Assembly (NCBI GenBank): GCA_963739355.1
Contig: CAVUAD010000007.1
Coordinates: forward strand, 868,001 to 932,000
Source: JAWVFM01 sp963739355
GTDB lineage: Bacteria; Actinomycetota; Thermoleophilia; Solirubrobacterales; 70-9
Direction of reading: 5' to 3'
Length of the DNA: 64,000 bases
Below the pieces are notes generated by a model that made no database searches, was not told the DNA's origin, and saw nothing but the letters and a program-made list of their open reading frames with translations. The translations under genes were made by a program, and so were the position numbers. The stretch's first letter is position 1, and every line of letters starts with the position of its first letter. Shown piece by piece: positions 25,633 to 33,236 of the stretch.

Positions 25633-26721
25633 CTAGGGCGCTGACGGCGGCGCCGGCAGCCGGATGAGGAACGTGGAGCCGGGGCCATCGCGATCGACGA
25701 GCTCCAGCGAGCCGCCGAGCGTGTTCGCGAGGCTGCGGGAGAGGGGCAGGCCGAGGCCGGTCCCGGCGCTTGCCGGGCGCTGAGCCGCGGCGACCTGGCC
25801 GAATTCCTCGAAGATCCGCTCGCGGTCGTCCGCCGCGATGCCAACCCCGGTGTCGGAGACCTCGAACACGAATTCCCCGCCCTCGCTGTCGAACCGCGCG
25901 CTGACGAGGACCGTGCCCTCGTCGGTGAACTTCAGGGCGTTGGCGATCAGGTTGCGGAGGATCTGGCCGAGCATGTGCGGGTCGGTGACGAGCGGGGGGA
26001 GGTCGGGCTGGGAGGCGAACTCGAGCTTCACCGCGTCGGAGCGCCGCAGCGCCCGGACCATGCCGCGGAGGGCGAGGTAGAGGTCGGAGATCGAGACCTC
26101 CTCGACGCGCGGGCGAAGCACCCCGGCCTCCAGCTTGGCGCGCTGAAGCTGCTCGTTGACGATGCGCACCGCCTCGGCGATGCAGCGGCGCGCGTCGGCG
26201 ATGTTCTCCGCCTCGGCTCCCTCGAGGTCGTGGTCGCTGAGGATCTCGTCCAGCATGAGATCGCCCGCCGTGAGCGGCCCGCGGACCTCGTGCGCGAGCG
26301 TGTTGAGGATCTCGCGCTGGTAGTCCACGGCGGCCTGGAGGTCCTCGCCGCGGACCATCGCCTCGTCGAGTAGGTCCCGGACGCTGGCGTTGGCATCCTC
26401 CAGCTCTCCGGTCCGCACCGCGAGCTCGGCGGTGCGCATGTCGGCGCGCTCCGCCACGGCGTTGACGCGATCGACGTATTCGAAGGCGATGGCCGTGGAG
26501 GCCTCGAGCTCGGCAACGAGGCTCGCCTCCTCCTCGGCGCCCGCCAGCTTCTCCGTGGCCTCGCGCTCGATGGCCCGCACCTCCACGTCCGTGCGGGCCC
26601 CGAACAGGCGGCGGAGCGCGTCGATGAGGACGGCCGAGGGCGTGTCGAGGCCCGCGGGGACCCCGGAGCCGTTGCCGGCGGCTCCATTTCCGTTCGTCGT
26701 TGTGTCTACGTGCGTGTCCAC
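25633..26721 (-). CDS. Soluble sensor histidine kinase
   Basis: 362 residues, no membrane segment. After a disordered N-terminus (to about 30), residues 35-135 look coiled-coil. The dimerisation/phosphoacceptor domain has H144 in TLAHEVRGPL. The ATPase domain shows the N box (NLIANALKFTDEG), G1 (VSDTGVGIAADD) and G2 (GTGLGLPLSRSLANTLGG). No response regulator is nearby, so its partner lies elsewhere. Its place between pilC and the prepilins makes a role in pilus control possible but unproven. GTG start at 26721. Confidence 0.92.
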   Translation of the reverse strand: MDTHVDTTTNGNGAAGNGSGVPAGLDTPSAVLIDALRRLFGARTDVEVRAIEREATEKLAGAEEEASLVAELEASTAIAFEYVDRVNAVAERADMRTAELAVRTGELEDANASVRDLLDEAMVRGEDLQAAVDYQREILNTLAHEVRGPLTAGDLMLDEILSDHDLEGAEAENIADARRCIAEAVRIVNEQLQRAKLEAGVLRPRVEEVSISDLYLALRGMVRALRRSDAVKLEFASQPDLPPLVTDPHMLGQILRNLIANALKFTDEGTVLVSARFDSEGGEFVFEVSDTGVGIAADDRERIFEEFGQVAAAQRPASAGTGLGLPLSRSLANTLGGSLELVDRDGPGSTFLIRLPAPPSAP

Positions 26722-26805
26722 GAACAGTCGGGCGCACCTTGCGCCGCACGAGCTTCTTCGTCCGATCGGCCGCGGAGCTTGAGCGTGGGAGCGCGTCTGC
26801 GCGGG

Positions 26806-27858
26806 CTACTCGAACCAGGCGACGGTCGCCACGATCACGAACAGCGAGATCAGCGCGGCGCCCTCGTAGGCGCGCGCCTCACCGTCGCCCGTGATCTGCC
26901 AGATGGAGATCGCGGCGAGCGCAAGGCTCGCTATGTAGACCGGGGGAAGCACGAAGGTCAGCGGGGTCGCGAAGAGCAGCGAGACGAGGATGAGGGCGGG
27001 GAAGAGGAAGACCGCGATTTGCGAGACCGAGTTCTTGACCACGGAGATCGCCAGATCCGACTCCCCCTTCGCCGCCAGGAGCAGGGCGGTCGTGTTCTCC
27101 ACGGCGTTGCCGGCGATGGCCACGATCACGAGCCCGGCGAACGCGCGCGAGATCCCCAGCGAGTCGATTGCCGGGCCCAGCGCGTCGATGAACCACTCGG
27201 ACACGAACGCCGCCCCGACGCCGGCCGTGGCGAGCAGGCCGATCGATAGCCCCAGGGACACGGCGTCGTGCGCGGGAGCCGCAGCGGCCCGGGTGGCGTC
27301 GGCCCTCAGGTAGGAGGTGAGCCAGCCGCCGTAGACGAAGAGCAGGCAGATCGCGGCGATGGCCGAGATCGCCCTGTCGTGCGGGGCGGCTGCGTCGTTG
27401 GAGGACGTGGCGACGCCGAGGATCACGATCACGAACACCGCGAGCATCAGCAGGGTCATCGTGTCGTTCGGCAGGCGCGGCGCGAAGCGCATTAGCCCGT
27501 CCTTCGAGGCCCGGGCGCCGACCATGATCGTCAGCCCCAGCACGAGCAGCCCGTTCGCCAGGAGCGAGCCGATCAGCGACGTCTGCGCGACGAGGATCTC
27601 GCCCGCGTTCAGCGCGAAGAGGACGACGAAGAACTCGGGCAGGTTGCCGAGCGTGGACTGGAGGACGCCGGTCATCCCCGGGCCGAACCGCTCGCCCAGG
27701 GCCTCCGTCGAGAAGGCCACGACGTAGGCGAGTCCGGCAAGCGCGAGGCCGGCGACGATGAAGCTCGCGATCGCCGGCGCACCGGCGTAGTGCATGACTC
27801 CCGCGACGACGCTGAGCACCGCGATCGCGGCCGTCGCTGCGGTTTGGCGGGAGCTCAC
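26806..27858 (-). CDS. Ca2+/H+ antiporter, CaCA superfamily (Cax/ChaA-like)
   Basis: 350 residues, about 11 membrane helices. The two inverted alpha repeats are clear: GNLPEFFVVLFALNAGE in the first half and GNAVENTTALLLAAKGESD in the second, each with the ion-binding GN-x-x-E signature, followed by VKNSVSQIAVFLFP. It would export Ca2+ in exchange for protons. Divergent from the first prepilin gene. The T4P locus ends with a Calx-beta (Ca2+-binding) protein, so a Ca2+ link is conceivable. Confidence 0.92.
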   Translation of the reverse strand: MSSRQTAATAAIAVLSVVAGVMHYAGAPAIASFIVAGLALAGLAYVVAFSTEALGERFGPGMTGVLQSTLGNLPEFFVVLFALNAGEILVAQTSLIGSLLANGLLVLGLTIMVGARASKDGLMRFAPRLPNDTMTLLMLAVFVIVILGVATSSNDAAAPHDRAISAIAAICLLFVYGGWLTSYLRADATRAAAAPAHDAVSLGLSIGLLATAGVGAAFVSEWFIDALGPAIDSLGISRAFAGLVIVAIAGNAVENTTALLLAAKGESDLAISVVKNSVSQIAVFLFPALILVSLLFATPLTFVLPPVYIASLALAAISIWQITGDGEARAYEGAALISLFVIVATVAWFE

Positions 27859-27901
27859 GCCGGGCAGCCTATGGAGCCCCCGGATCGCGCGCTGTCATGG
27901 C

Positions 27902-27929
27902 TAAGGAGTGAGCATTCAGCCGCCGATGG
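27902..27929 (+). promoter_or_regulatory. Sigma-28-like promoter for the first prepilin gene
   Basis: TAAG (27902-27905), 16 nt, GCCGATGG (27922-27929). The ATG at 27938 starts 8 nt after the box, the same distance as at 29336, arguing for leaderless translation. An upstream in-frame GTG (27908) and ATG (27926) would lie before the expected transcript start and are less likely starts. Confidence 0.5.
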
Positions 27930-27937
27930 GGTGGCTA

Positions 27938-28441
27938 ATGAGTCGGTATCGACAGGAACCAGGATCCGACGGCCTGGCCGACCAGCGAGGCTTCACGCTC
28001 ATCGAGCTCCTCGTCGTCGTGATGATCATCGGGCTGCTGGCCGCGTTTGCCATGCCGTCGTTCATGGGCCAGCGCGACAAGGCGGACGATGCCCGTGCCG
28101 AGGCGGCCGCGCACACGACGGAAACCGCGCTCGAGATCTACGCGATGGACAACGGCGCCTCCTACCTGAACGCAACGGCGGCGGCGCTCCAGGCGATCGA
28201 GCCGACGGTCCCGGCCGGCACGGCGGCAAAGGGCGAGCAGAGCGTGAAGCTCACCGGGCCGGGCGGCAAGGGGAAGCCGGCGGCGACCGGCTACCGGTTG
28301 ACCGTCACGGCGGCGGTGAGCGGCAACAAGTTCAGCATCGATCGCACCGGCGGCCTCGTCACGTTTACCTGCAAGGTGGCCTCGACCTCGGACGCCGGCG
28401 GCTGTCTGCTCTCGAAGGGCAAGAACGGGACCTGGGGCTGA
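27938..28441 (+). CDS. Type IV prepilin (small pilin 1)
   Basis: 167 residues from ATG 27938. Class III leader of 18 residues ending in G, then the mature N-terminus FTLIELLVVVMIIGLLAAFA with Glu5, processed and N-methylated by PilD. The globular part is small, ends with a Cys pair region (TFTCKVASTSDAGGCLL) that likely forms a disulphide loop, and is similar in plan to the pilin at 28698. Expressed on its own promoter, separated from the next pilin by 256 bp of regulatory DNA. Whether this or 28698 is the main subunit cannot be read from sequence; the riboswitch suggests 28698. Confidence 0.92.
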   Translation: MSRYRQEPGSDGLADQRGFTLIELLVVVMIIGLLAAFAMPSFMGQRDKADDARAEAAAHTTETALEIYAMDNGASYLNATAAALQAIEPTVPAGTAAKGEQSVKLTGPGGKGKPAATGYRLTVTAAVSGNKFSIDRTGGLVTFTCKVASTSDAGGCLLSKGKNGTWG

Positions 28442-28469
28442 GCGACGCCACTGGGGGCCAGACCTCAGT

Positions 28470-28481
28470 TGGACGGATGTT
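28470..28481 (+). promoter_or_regulatory. Shared 12-bp element upstream of pilin promoters (copy 1)
   Basis: TGGACGGATGTT lies 27 bp upstream of the -35 box of the riboswitch/pilin promoter. An identical 12-mer is at 29264-29275, before the pilV promoter; both are followed shortly by a run of C. Possible activator binding site. Confidence 0.35.
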
Positions 28482-28496
28482 CCCCCCATCCAGCCC

Positions 28497-28523
28497 TAAA
28501 GGTTCCATGGCCGGTTCCGATAA
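28497..28523 (+). promoter_or_regulatory. Sigma-28 (WhiG/FliA)-type promoter of the riboswitch-pilin transcript
   Basis: TAAAGGTT, 11 bases, TCCGATAA: TAAA 28497-28500 and tCCGATAA 28516-28523, spacing 15. This is the best match in the window to the FliA/WhiG consensus TAAAGTTT-N11-GCCGATAA. Transcription would begin near 28530, just upstream of the riboswitch P1 stem (28546). Confidence 0.7.
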
Positions 28524-28545
28524 GGAAGCCGTAAAGGGCCAGTGC

Positions 28546-28627
28546 CCTGGCGTGAAAGGCAAACCTGCCGAAAGGTGGGGGCGCAAAGCCACGGGACTCG
28601 AATTGAGTCAGCCGAGCTGCCGCCGGG
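28546..28627 (+). promoter_or_regulatory. Cyclic-di-GMP class I riboswitch (GEMM-I)
   Basis: All GEMM-I hallmarks are visible. P1 pairs 28546-28552 with 28621-28627 (CCTGGCG with CGCCGGG, one G-U). The J1/2 sequence AAAGGCAAACC follows, then a P2 hairpin (CCTGCC-GAAA-GGTGGG) with the GAAA tetraloop, the invariant GCGCAAAGCCACGGG, and a third hairpin (GACTC 28585-28589 with GAGTC 28595-28599). GEMM-I aptamers bind c-di-GMP and often precede pilin, flagellar or matrix genes. The two Gs before CAAACC are kept, including what I take to be the ligand-contacting G20 position, favouring c-di-GMP over cGAMP, but I aligned this by eye. The controlled gene is the pilin at 28698, 70 nt downstream. Confidence 0.93.
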
Positions 28628-28674
28628 TCAAGACAGAACCCGACCGGATAAGTCGTGGGCTCTGGCGAAGTCGA

Positions 28675-28700
28675 CATAGGTCCCAAGGAGGACTCCTATG
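28675..28700 (+). promoter_or_regulatory. Hairpin around the pilin ribosome site and start codon
   Basis: CATAGG (28675-28680) pairs perfectly with CCTATG (28695-28700), which contains the ATG. The Shine-Dalgarno AAGGAGG (28685-28691) lies in the 14-nt loop. Upstream, CGGGT (28624-28628, part of riboswitch P1) can pair with ACCCG (28638-28642). The riboswitch could thus act on translation start. No T-tract terminator is seen between aptamer and gene. Confidence 0.5.
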
Positions 28701-29171
28701 ATTCTCAAGCTCCGTCAGAGGATGGCCCAGGAACAGTCGGGCTTCACCCTCATCGAGCTGCTGGTGGTCATGCTGATCATCGGCCTGCTGGCCGCGATCG
28801 CCATTCCGGCGTTCTTCAACCAGCGTTCCAAGGCGAACGACGCCGAGGCGAAGGAAACCGCGCACACCGCGCAGGTCGCCGAGGAGACGTACGCGACGGA
28901 CCACAACGGCGCGTACACGTCGACGAACAGCGACCTGACGAACATCGAGCCCACTCTGACGAGTGCCTCGAGCCGAATGACGCTGACGGCGAGCGGCGGC
29001 GGGTACTCCGTCACCATCGCGTCGAAGGCCGCGACCGCACCGAACACGTTCACGATCACGCGTAGCGGGACCGGGACGCTGTCCTACCCGTGCAACGTGC
29101 CGACCGGCGGCACCGCCGGCGGCTGCACTCTCACCAGCGGCACCACGGGTGCCGGTACCTGGAGCCCGTAG
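28698..29171 (+). CDS. pilA: Type IV prepilin, probable major pilin
   Basis: 157 residues. Leader MILKLRQRMAQEQSG, cleavage after G15, then FTLIELLVVMLIIGLLAAIAIPAFF with Glu5. The globular domain is about 110 residues, Thr/Ser-rich, with a Cys pair (YPCNVPTGGTAGGC) near the end, as in the 27938 pilin. A strong Shine-Dalgarno (AAGGAGG) precedes the ATG. It is the only pilin gene with a riboswitch leader and its own tandem-hairpin terminator, as expected for a highly expressed, tightly controlled major subunit. Confidence 0.94.
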   Translation: MILKLRQRMAQEQSGFTLIELLVVMLIIGLLAAIAIPAFFNQRSKANDAEAKETAHTAQVAEETYATDHNGAYTSTNSDLTNIEPTLTSASSRMTLTASGGGYSVTIASKAATAPNTFTITRSGTGTLSYPCNVPTGGTAGGCTLTSGTTGAGTWSP

Positions 29172-29189
29172 CAAGAACCACGAGATATC

Positions 29190-29240
29190 CCGGCCACGAG
29201 GCCGGAATCGCAGAGGGCGGGCCCATGGGCCCGCCCTCTG
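29190..29240 (+). terminator. Double-hairpin terminator after the pilin gene
   Basis: First hairpin CCGGCC-ACGA-GGCCGG (29190-29205), second a perfect 14-bp inverted repeat (29211-29224 with 29227-29240; CAGAGGGCGGGCCC and its complement). Only a weak T content follows (TCGTTCT). It insulates the pilin from the pilV operon. Confidence 0.8.
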
Positions 29241-29263
29241 TCGTTCTCGCGGGCGATCGGCGC

Positions 29264-29275
29264 TGGACGGATGTT
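29264..29275 (+). promoter_or_regulatory. Shared 12-bp element upstream of pilin promoters (copy 2)
   Basis: TGGACGGATGTT, identical to 28470-28481, here 36 bp upstream of the -35 box at 29300. The distance differs by 9 bp from copy 1, close to one helical turn. Confidence 0.35.
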
Positions 29276-29299
29276 TGACCCCCCGCGTGGACGCCGCGC

Positions 29300-29327
29300 T
29301 CAATGAACCGACGCCAGCGGCCGATCT
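29300..29327 (+). promoter_or_regulatory. Sigma-28-like promoter of the minor pilin operon
   Basis: TCAA (29300-29303), 16 nt, GCCGATCT (29320-29327). The same -10 octamer, GCCGATCT, with the same spacing occurs before pilM. ATG 29336 starts 8 nt downstream of the box, implying a leaderless or near-leaderless message. Confidence 0.6.
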
Positions 29328-29335
29328 AATTGGAG

Positions 29336-30757
29336 ATGCGGGCCGCACGCTCTCGATTCCCCCAGCCCGACACGCCCCGCATGCCCGAGGCCGGCTTCGC
29401 GCTTGTCGAGGTGATCGTCACGGCCCTCATGGTCGCCCTGATTGCTCTGCTCCTCGTCGGCGTCATCGCCGCCGGCCAGACCACCGGCGACCAGCGCAAC
29501 CACTCCGAGGCCGATCAGCTCGCCCAGCAGGACCAGGAGCGCCTACGGGGGATGTCGCTCGAGCAGCTCGCGTCGCTGACGCCGTCAACCGTGAACCGCG
29601 TCGTCGACGGCGAGACCTACCACGTGACGTCCTCCGGGCACTTCGTGTCGGCCTCCAACAACGGGCTCAGCGGCGGCAACGACGTGAACTCCTGCCAGAC
29701 CACCAACGGCACCGCCGACTACGTCGCGATCCGCTCCACGGTCACCTGGGACGGGATGCTCAGGGCCAACGCCCCGGTGACCGAGGAGAGCGTCGTCGCC
29801 CCGCCGGCGGGCGGCACCCTCCTCACCCGCGTCTACGACCCCGCGGCCGCGCCGCTGACCGGAGTCCGCGTTACCGCGTCGCCGGCGTCGAGCACCGCCA
29901 GCGGTACGCACATCGCGACGACCGACTCCTCGGGCTGCACGATCTTCCCGTCGCTGGCCATCGGCGACTACACGGTGAGCGCCTCGCGCTCGGGCTACGT
30001 CGACAAGGACGGGGACTCCACTCCCAGCACGACGGCGACGGCAACCACCGCGGGCACGGCGACGTCGAGCTTCACGATGGGACAGGCCGGCTCGCTCACG
30101 GCGAGCTTCGTCACCAAGGTCGGCAGCACGACCTACCCGAGCCAGGTGGCGCCGTCGATCGCCTACAACAACGCCCAGATGGCGACGCCGGGCATCGCCA
30201 GCGCGTCCTCGGGATCGGCCACGTCGATTGCGACCCCGGCGAACCTGTTTCCGTTCTCCAGTGGCACGAACTACACCAACAACTACGGAGTCTGGGCGGG
30301 GAAGTGCGGGGGAACCACCTACCCGAATCAGCCGCCGACGACTGCCAACATCGCCAACGCGACCGTGAATCCGGGGGGAACCGGCACGGCGACCGTGATG
30401 CTCCCGCCGGTCGTCCTCAAGACCTTCTACAAGCAGGGGTCGTGGTGGTCGACGTCGACGACGGCCGACAAGCCCGACGACATCCTCATCTACAACGGGT
30501 GCGACGCTTCGTTTTCGAGCTACGAGAGCTGGTCCGAGCCGGTGCGAAGCGATGCGACCACGAACTCGCTGGGCGCGCTCGCTCTCCCGGGCCTCCCGTA
30601 TGGGAAGAACTTCGTCGTCTGCGTCGACGACAACGGCTACCGCGCGTACGCTGGGCCGCTCCAGAACACGATCTACTCGCCGTCGTCCGCCGGCAACGCG
30701 ACCAACTGGTCGGTCACGATCGACTCGACCAGTTGGTCCAACAGGGGGACCTGTTGA
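29336..30757 (+). CDS. pilV: Large minor prepilin (PilV-like) with repeat-rich ectodomain
   Basis: 473 residues from ATG 29336 (a TTG at 29330 would lie between the -10 box and the likely transcript start). Leader ends EAG, then FALVEVIVTALMVALIALLL with Glu5. Much larger than a core pilin: after the pilin-like part come a carboxypeptidase-regulatory-like beta domain (about 170-255; TRVYDPAAAPLTGVRVTA, GDYTVSASRSGYVD) and another beta-rich region with Cys residues to the C-terminus. Such additions suit a tip adhesin or a minor pilin exposed on the fibre. First of three overlapping minor pilin genes. The name is by position and type, not by strict homology. Confidence 0.88.
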   Translation: MRAARSRFPQPDTPRMPEAGFALVEVIVTALMVALIALLLVGVIAAGQTTGDQRNHSEADQLAQQDQERLRGMSLEQLASLTPSTVNRVVDGETYHVTSSGHFVSASNNGLSGGNDVNSCQTTNGTADYVAIRSTVTWDGMLRANAPVTEESVVAPPAGGTLLTRVYDPAAAPLTGVRVTASPASSTASGTHIATTDSSGCTIFPSLAIGDYTVSASRSGYVDKDGDSTPSTTATATTAGTATSSFTMGQAGSLTASFVTKVGSTTYPSQVAPSIAYNNAQMATPGIASASSGSATSIATPANLFPFSSGTNYTNNYGVWAGKCGGTTYPNQPPTTANIANATVNPGGTGTATVMLPPVVLKTFYKQGSWWSTSTTADKPDDILIYNGCDASFSSYESWSEPVRSDATTNSLGALALPGLPYGKNFVVCVDDNGYRAYAGPLQNTIYSPSSAGNATNWSVTIDSTSWSNRGTC

Positions 30758-31644
30758 CCGCCCTGCGCGCAGCCCTGCGCCGCGTGCGCGGGAACGAGTC
30801 CGGGATCACGCTGATCGAGCTCCTGGTCGCCATGGCGATGGGAGTCATCGTCTCGGGAGCGGCGTACGCGATCCTCACGACAACCCTCAGGGAGACCAGT
30901 CGCGTCTTCACGCGGGTCGACGCAACGCAGCGCTCGCGGCTTGCGATGGAGAACATCGAGAGCCTGCTGCACTCGAGCTGCGTCGCGGACGGCACGACGC
31001 CGATCATCTCGACGCCCCCCTCGCGGTCGAGCGACGGGACCAACATGTGGTTCGTGAGCAAGTACGGCAACCAGAACGTCGTCACGCCCACCCTCCACAA
31101 GCTCTCCCTCAACACGACAACCAAGACGCTGACCGACTCGACCTACGCGCTGACGGCCGGGACCTCGCCGCAGACCTGGACCTGGGCGACGACGGCCACC
31201 GGCACGACCACCGTGCTGACCAACGTCACGCAGGTCGGGAGCACGCCGATCTTCCGGTACTTCAAGTTCGAGGCGGCGAAGGACTCGAGCGGCCAACCGT
31301 ACGAGGACGATTCCGGGAACCCGCTGCAGATGCTGATGGACGGGACCAACTCGCTGCCCACGGGCACCTTCACCAGCTCCGGGACCGCCGTCGCCGCGGG
31401 CACGTTCCCGGCGAACTCGCCCGACCCCCTGCCGGTGCCACTGAGCTCCACGAACGCCGCCGACGTCTCCGAGGTGCTGTTCAACATGAACGTCGGCGCG
31501 AGCGGCGCCGGCACCAACTCCAGCTTCGAAGGAACCGCGGCCGGCGCCGACGCCAACGCGATCATCACCAATTCGGTCGTCCTGCGCCTGACCCCGGTGG
31601 TCACCGACGGCGCGAACAACCAGGAGGTCGCACCATGCGACTGA
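30754..31644 (+). CDS. pilW: Minor prepilin, PilW-like
   Basis: 296 residues from TTG 30754, which overlaps the pilV stop (TTGA) and has AGGGGGA upstream. Leader ends NESG, then ITLIELLVAMAMGVIVSGAAY with Glu5. The long Ser/Thr-rich C-terminal region has few cysteines. In T4P systems PilW-type pilins belong to the tip/priming complex with PilV and PilX, which are its direct neighbours. An alternative GTG at 30784 would shorten the leader to seven residues. Confidence 0.9.
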   Translation: MTALRAALRRVRGNESGITLIELLVAMAMGVIVSGAAYAILTTTLRETSRVFTRVDATQRSRLAMENIESLLHSSCVADGTTPIISTPPSRSSDGTNMWFVSKYGNQNVVTPTLHKLSLNTTTKTLTDSTYALTAGTSPQTWTWATTATGTTTVLTNVTQVGSTPIFRYFKFEAAKDSSGQPYEDDSGNPLQMLMDGTNSLPTGTFTSSGTAVAAGTFPANSPDPLPVPLSSTNAADVSEVLFNMNVGASGAGTNSSFEGTAAGADANAIITNSVVLRLTPVVTDGANNQEVAPCD

Positions 31645-33200
31645 GGCCCTCCCTGGCCGCCGCCACTCTGCGAGCGCGCCTCGCCGCAGAGGAAGGCTTC
31701 ACGATGCTGATCGCGCTCGGGGTCATGACGGTGGTGATGCTGCTGGTCGCCGCGGCCTTCGTCGCCGCCAACGGCGACATCCACCAGAGCCAGCACGACC
31801 TCGAGGGCAAGCGCGCCTACTACGCGGCGCGCGCCGGCATCAACGTCTTCATGTCCCGGCTGAACCAGGACACGGAGCTCTGGACGACGTGCCCGTCGCA
31901 GTCGACGACCGCCGTTCCCGGCAGCAAGGCGGGCGCGACGTTCTCCTACGTGCCGGTGCCCGCCCCGGGCCAGAGCGCGTGCAGCACCACGGCCCCGGCC
32001 AAGTCGATGATCGACGCGAACGGGTCGTTCTCGATGCGCTTCACCGGCAACTCCGGGACCAACCCGACCGTCACGAGGAGCCTCATCGCGACGTTCCGGC
32101 GCAACTCGCTGCTCGACTACCTCTGGTACACGACCTACGAGACGCTCGACCCGAACACGTACTCCAACCCGGCGAGCTACCAGGACTGCGCGACGTTCTA
32201 CCGCGACAACCGGCCGAGCCACTGCACCCGCATCGACTGGATCACCGGCGACGTGATCAACGGGCCGATGTACACGCAGGACCAGTTCTCGATCTGCGGC
32301 GCGCCGGTCTTCGGGCGCGCCGGCGCGAACGACCCGATCGTCACGGAGGCGCCGAGCAACGGCACATACTCGGTCTCTGGATGCTCGAACAACGCCGTGC
32401 TGAACTCGCCGATGACGCTCGGGATCAGCGGCGTGGGCCCGCCCCCCGACAACACCGCGCTGCTGGGCTACGCGCAGCAGGACGGCCTGGTGCTGTCGGG
32501 ATCGACCACCATCGTCCTGAACGGCAACAACGCGACGGTCACCAATGCGGGCTTCAACGGGGGGGTCCCGAAGAGCGTCAGCCTCACGACCGATCCGATC
32601 ATCTACGTGACCAGCTCGTCGTGCTCGTCGACGTACTCGCCCTACAACGTGAGCTACACGGGCAACACCGGGTGCGGGAACGTCTACGTGTCCGGCAACT
32701 ACTCGACGTCGGTGACGATCGCCGCGGCCAACGACATCATCATCTCGGGCAGCATCACCACCAACCTGAGCGGATCGGCGGTCGCCGGGCTGGTGGCCAA
32801 CAACTTCATCCGCGTCAAGCACGGGGTGACCACCAGGTCTGGATCGTCGTTTGGCAGCTGCGGCAGCGCAAGCAACATCTCCAGCCAGACTCTGTCCAAC
32901 GTGGTGATCGACGCGGCGATCCTGGCGCTCAACCACTCGTTCATCGTCGACAACTACGACTGCGGCGCCCCGCTCGGCAACCTGACCGTGAACGGCGCGA
33001 TGGCGCAGCTCTTCCGCGGCACGGTCGGCACTTCGCGCAATGGCGACGTCGCGTCCGGTTACCTCAAGAACTACAACTACGACGACCGCCTGAAGGTCCA
33101 GGAGCCCCCGGACCTCTTCGCCCTCTCGTCGACGGGCTGGCGCATCGTGCGCGAGACCAGCTGCGTCCTCGGCGGCACGAACAGCGCCACGAAGTGCTGA
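31635..33200 (+). CDS. pilX: Large minor prepilin, PilX/GspK-like, lacking Glu5
   Basis: 521 residues. The N-terminus GFTMLIALGVMTVVMLLVAAAF has a prepilin peptidase site, but position 5 of the mature form is Ile, not Glu. Loss of Glu5 is a known trait of GspK, the subunit at the very tip of type II pseudopili, so this protein probably caps the fibre. The ectodomain is large, rich in Ser/Thr/Asn and Cys, with a beta-solenoid-like stretch (about 380-470). ATG 31635 has a strong AGGAGG and overlaps pilW by 10 bp. Confidence 0.87.
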   Translation: MRLRPSLAAATLRARLAAEEGFTMLIALGVMTVVMLLVAAAFVAANGDIHQSQHDLEGKRAYYAARAGINVFMSRLNQDTELWTTCPSQSTTAVPGSKAGATFSYVPVPAPGQSACSTTAPAKSMIDANGSFSMRFTGNSGTNPTVTRSLIATFRRNSLLDYLWYTTYETLDPNTYSNPASYQDCATFYRDNRPSHCTRIDWITGDVINGPMYTQDQFSICGAPVFGRAGANDPIVTEAPSNGTYSVSGCSNNAVLNSPMTLGISGVGPPPDNTALLGYAQQDGLVLSGSTTIVLNGNNATVTNAGFNGGVPKSVSLTTDPIIYVTSSSCSSTYSPYNVSYTGNTGCGNVYVSGNYSTSVTIAAANDIIISGSITTNLSGSAVAGLVANNFIRVKHGVTTRSGSSFGSCGSASNISSQTLSNVVIDAAILALNHSFIVDNYDCGAPLGNLTVNGAMAQLFRGTVGTSRNGDVASGYLKNYNYDDRLKVQEPPDLFALSSTGWRIVRETSCVLGGTNSATKC

Positions 33201-33236
33201 GTTAGCTCCGCCGGCGCCGCTACGGTTTTCGCCGCC

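Noticed and set aside
28571..28627. Other riboswitch classes (TPP, cobalamin, SAM) for the pilin leader
   Set aside because: The core GGCAAACC, GAAA-capped stem and GCAAAGCC are specific to GEMM-I; no box of the other classes is present.
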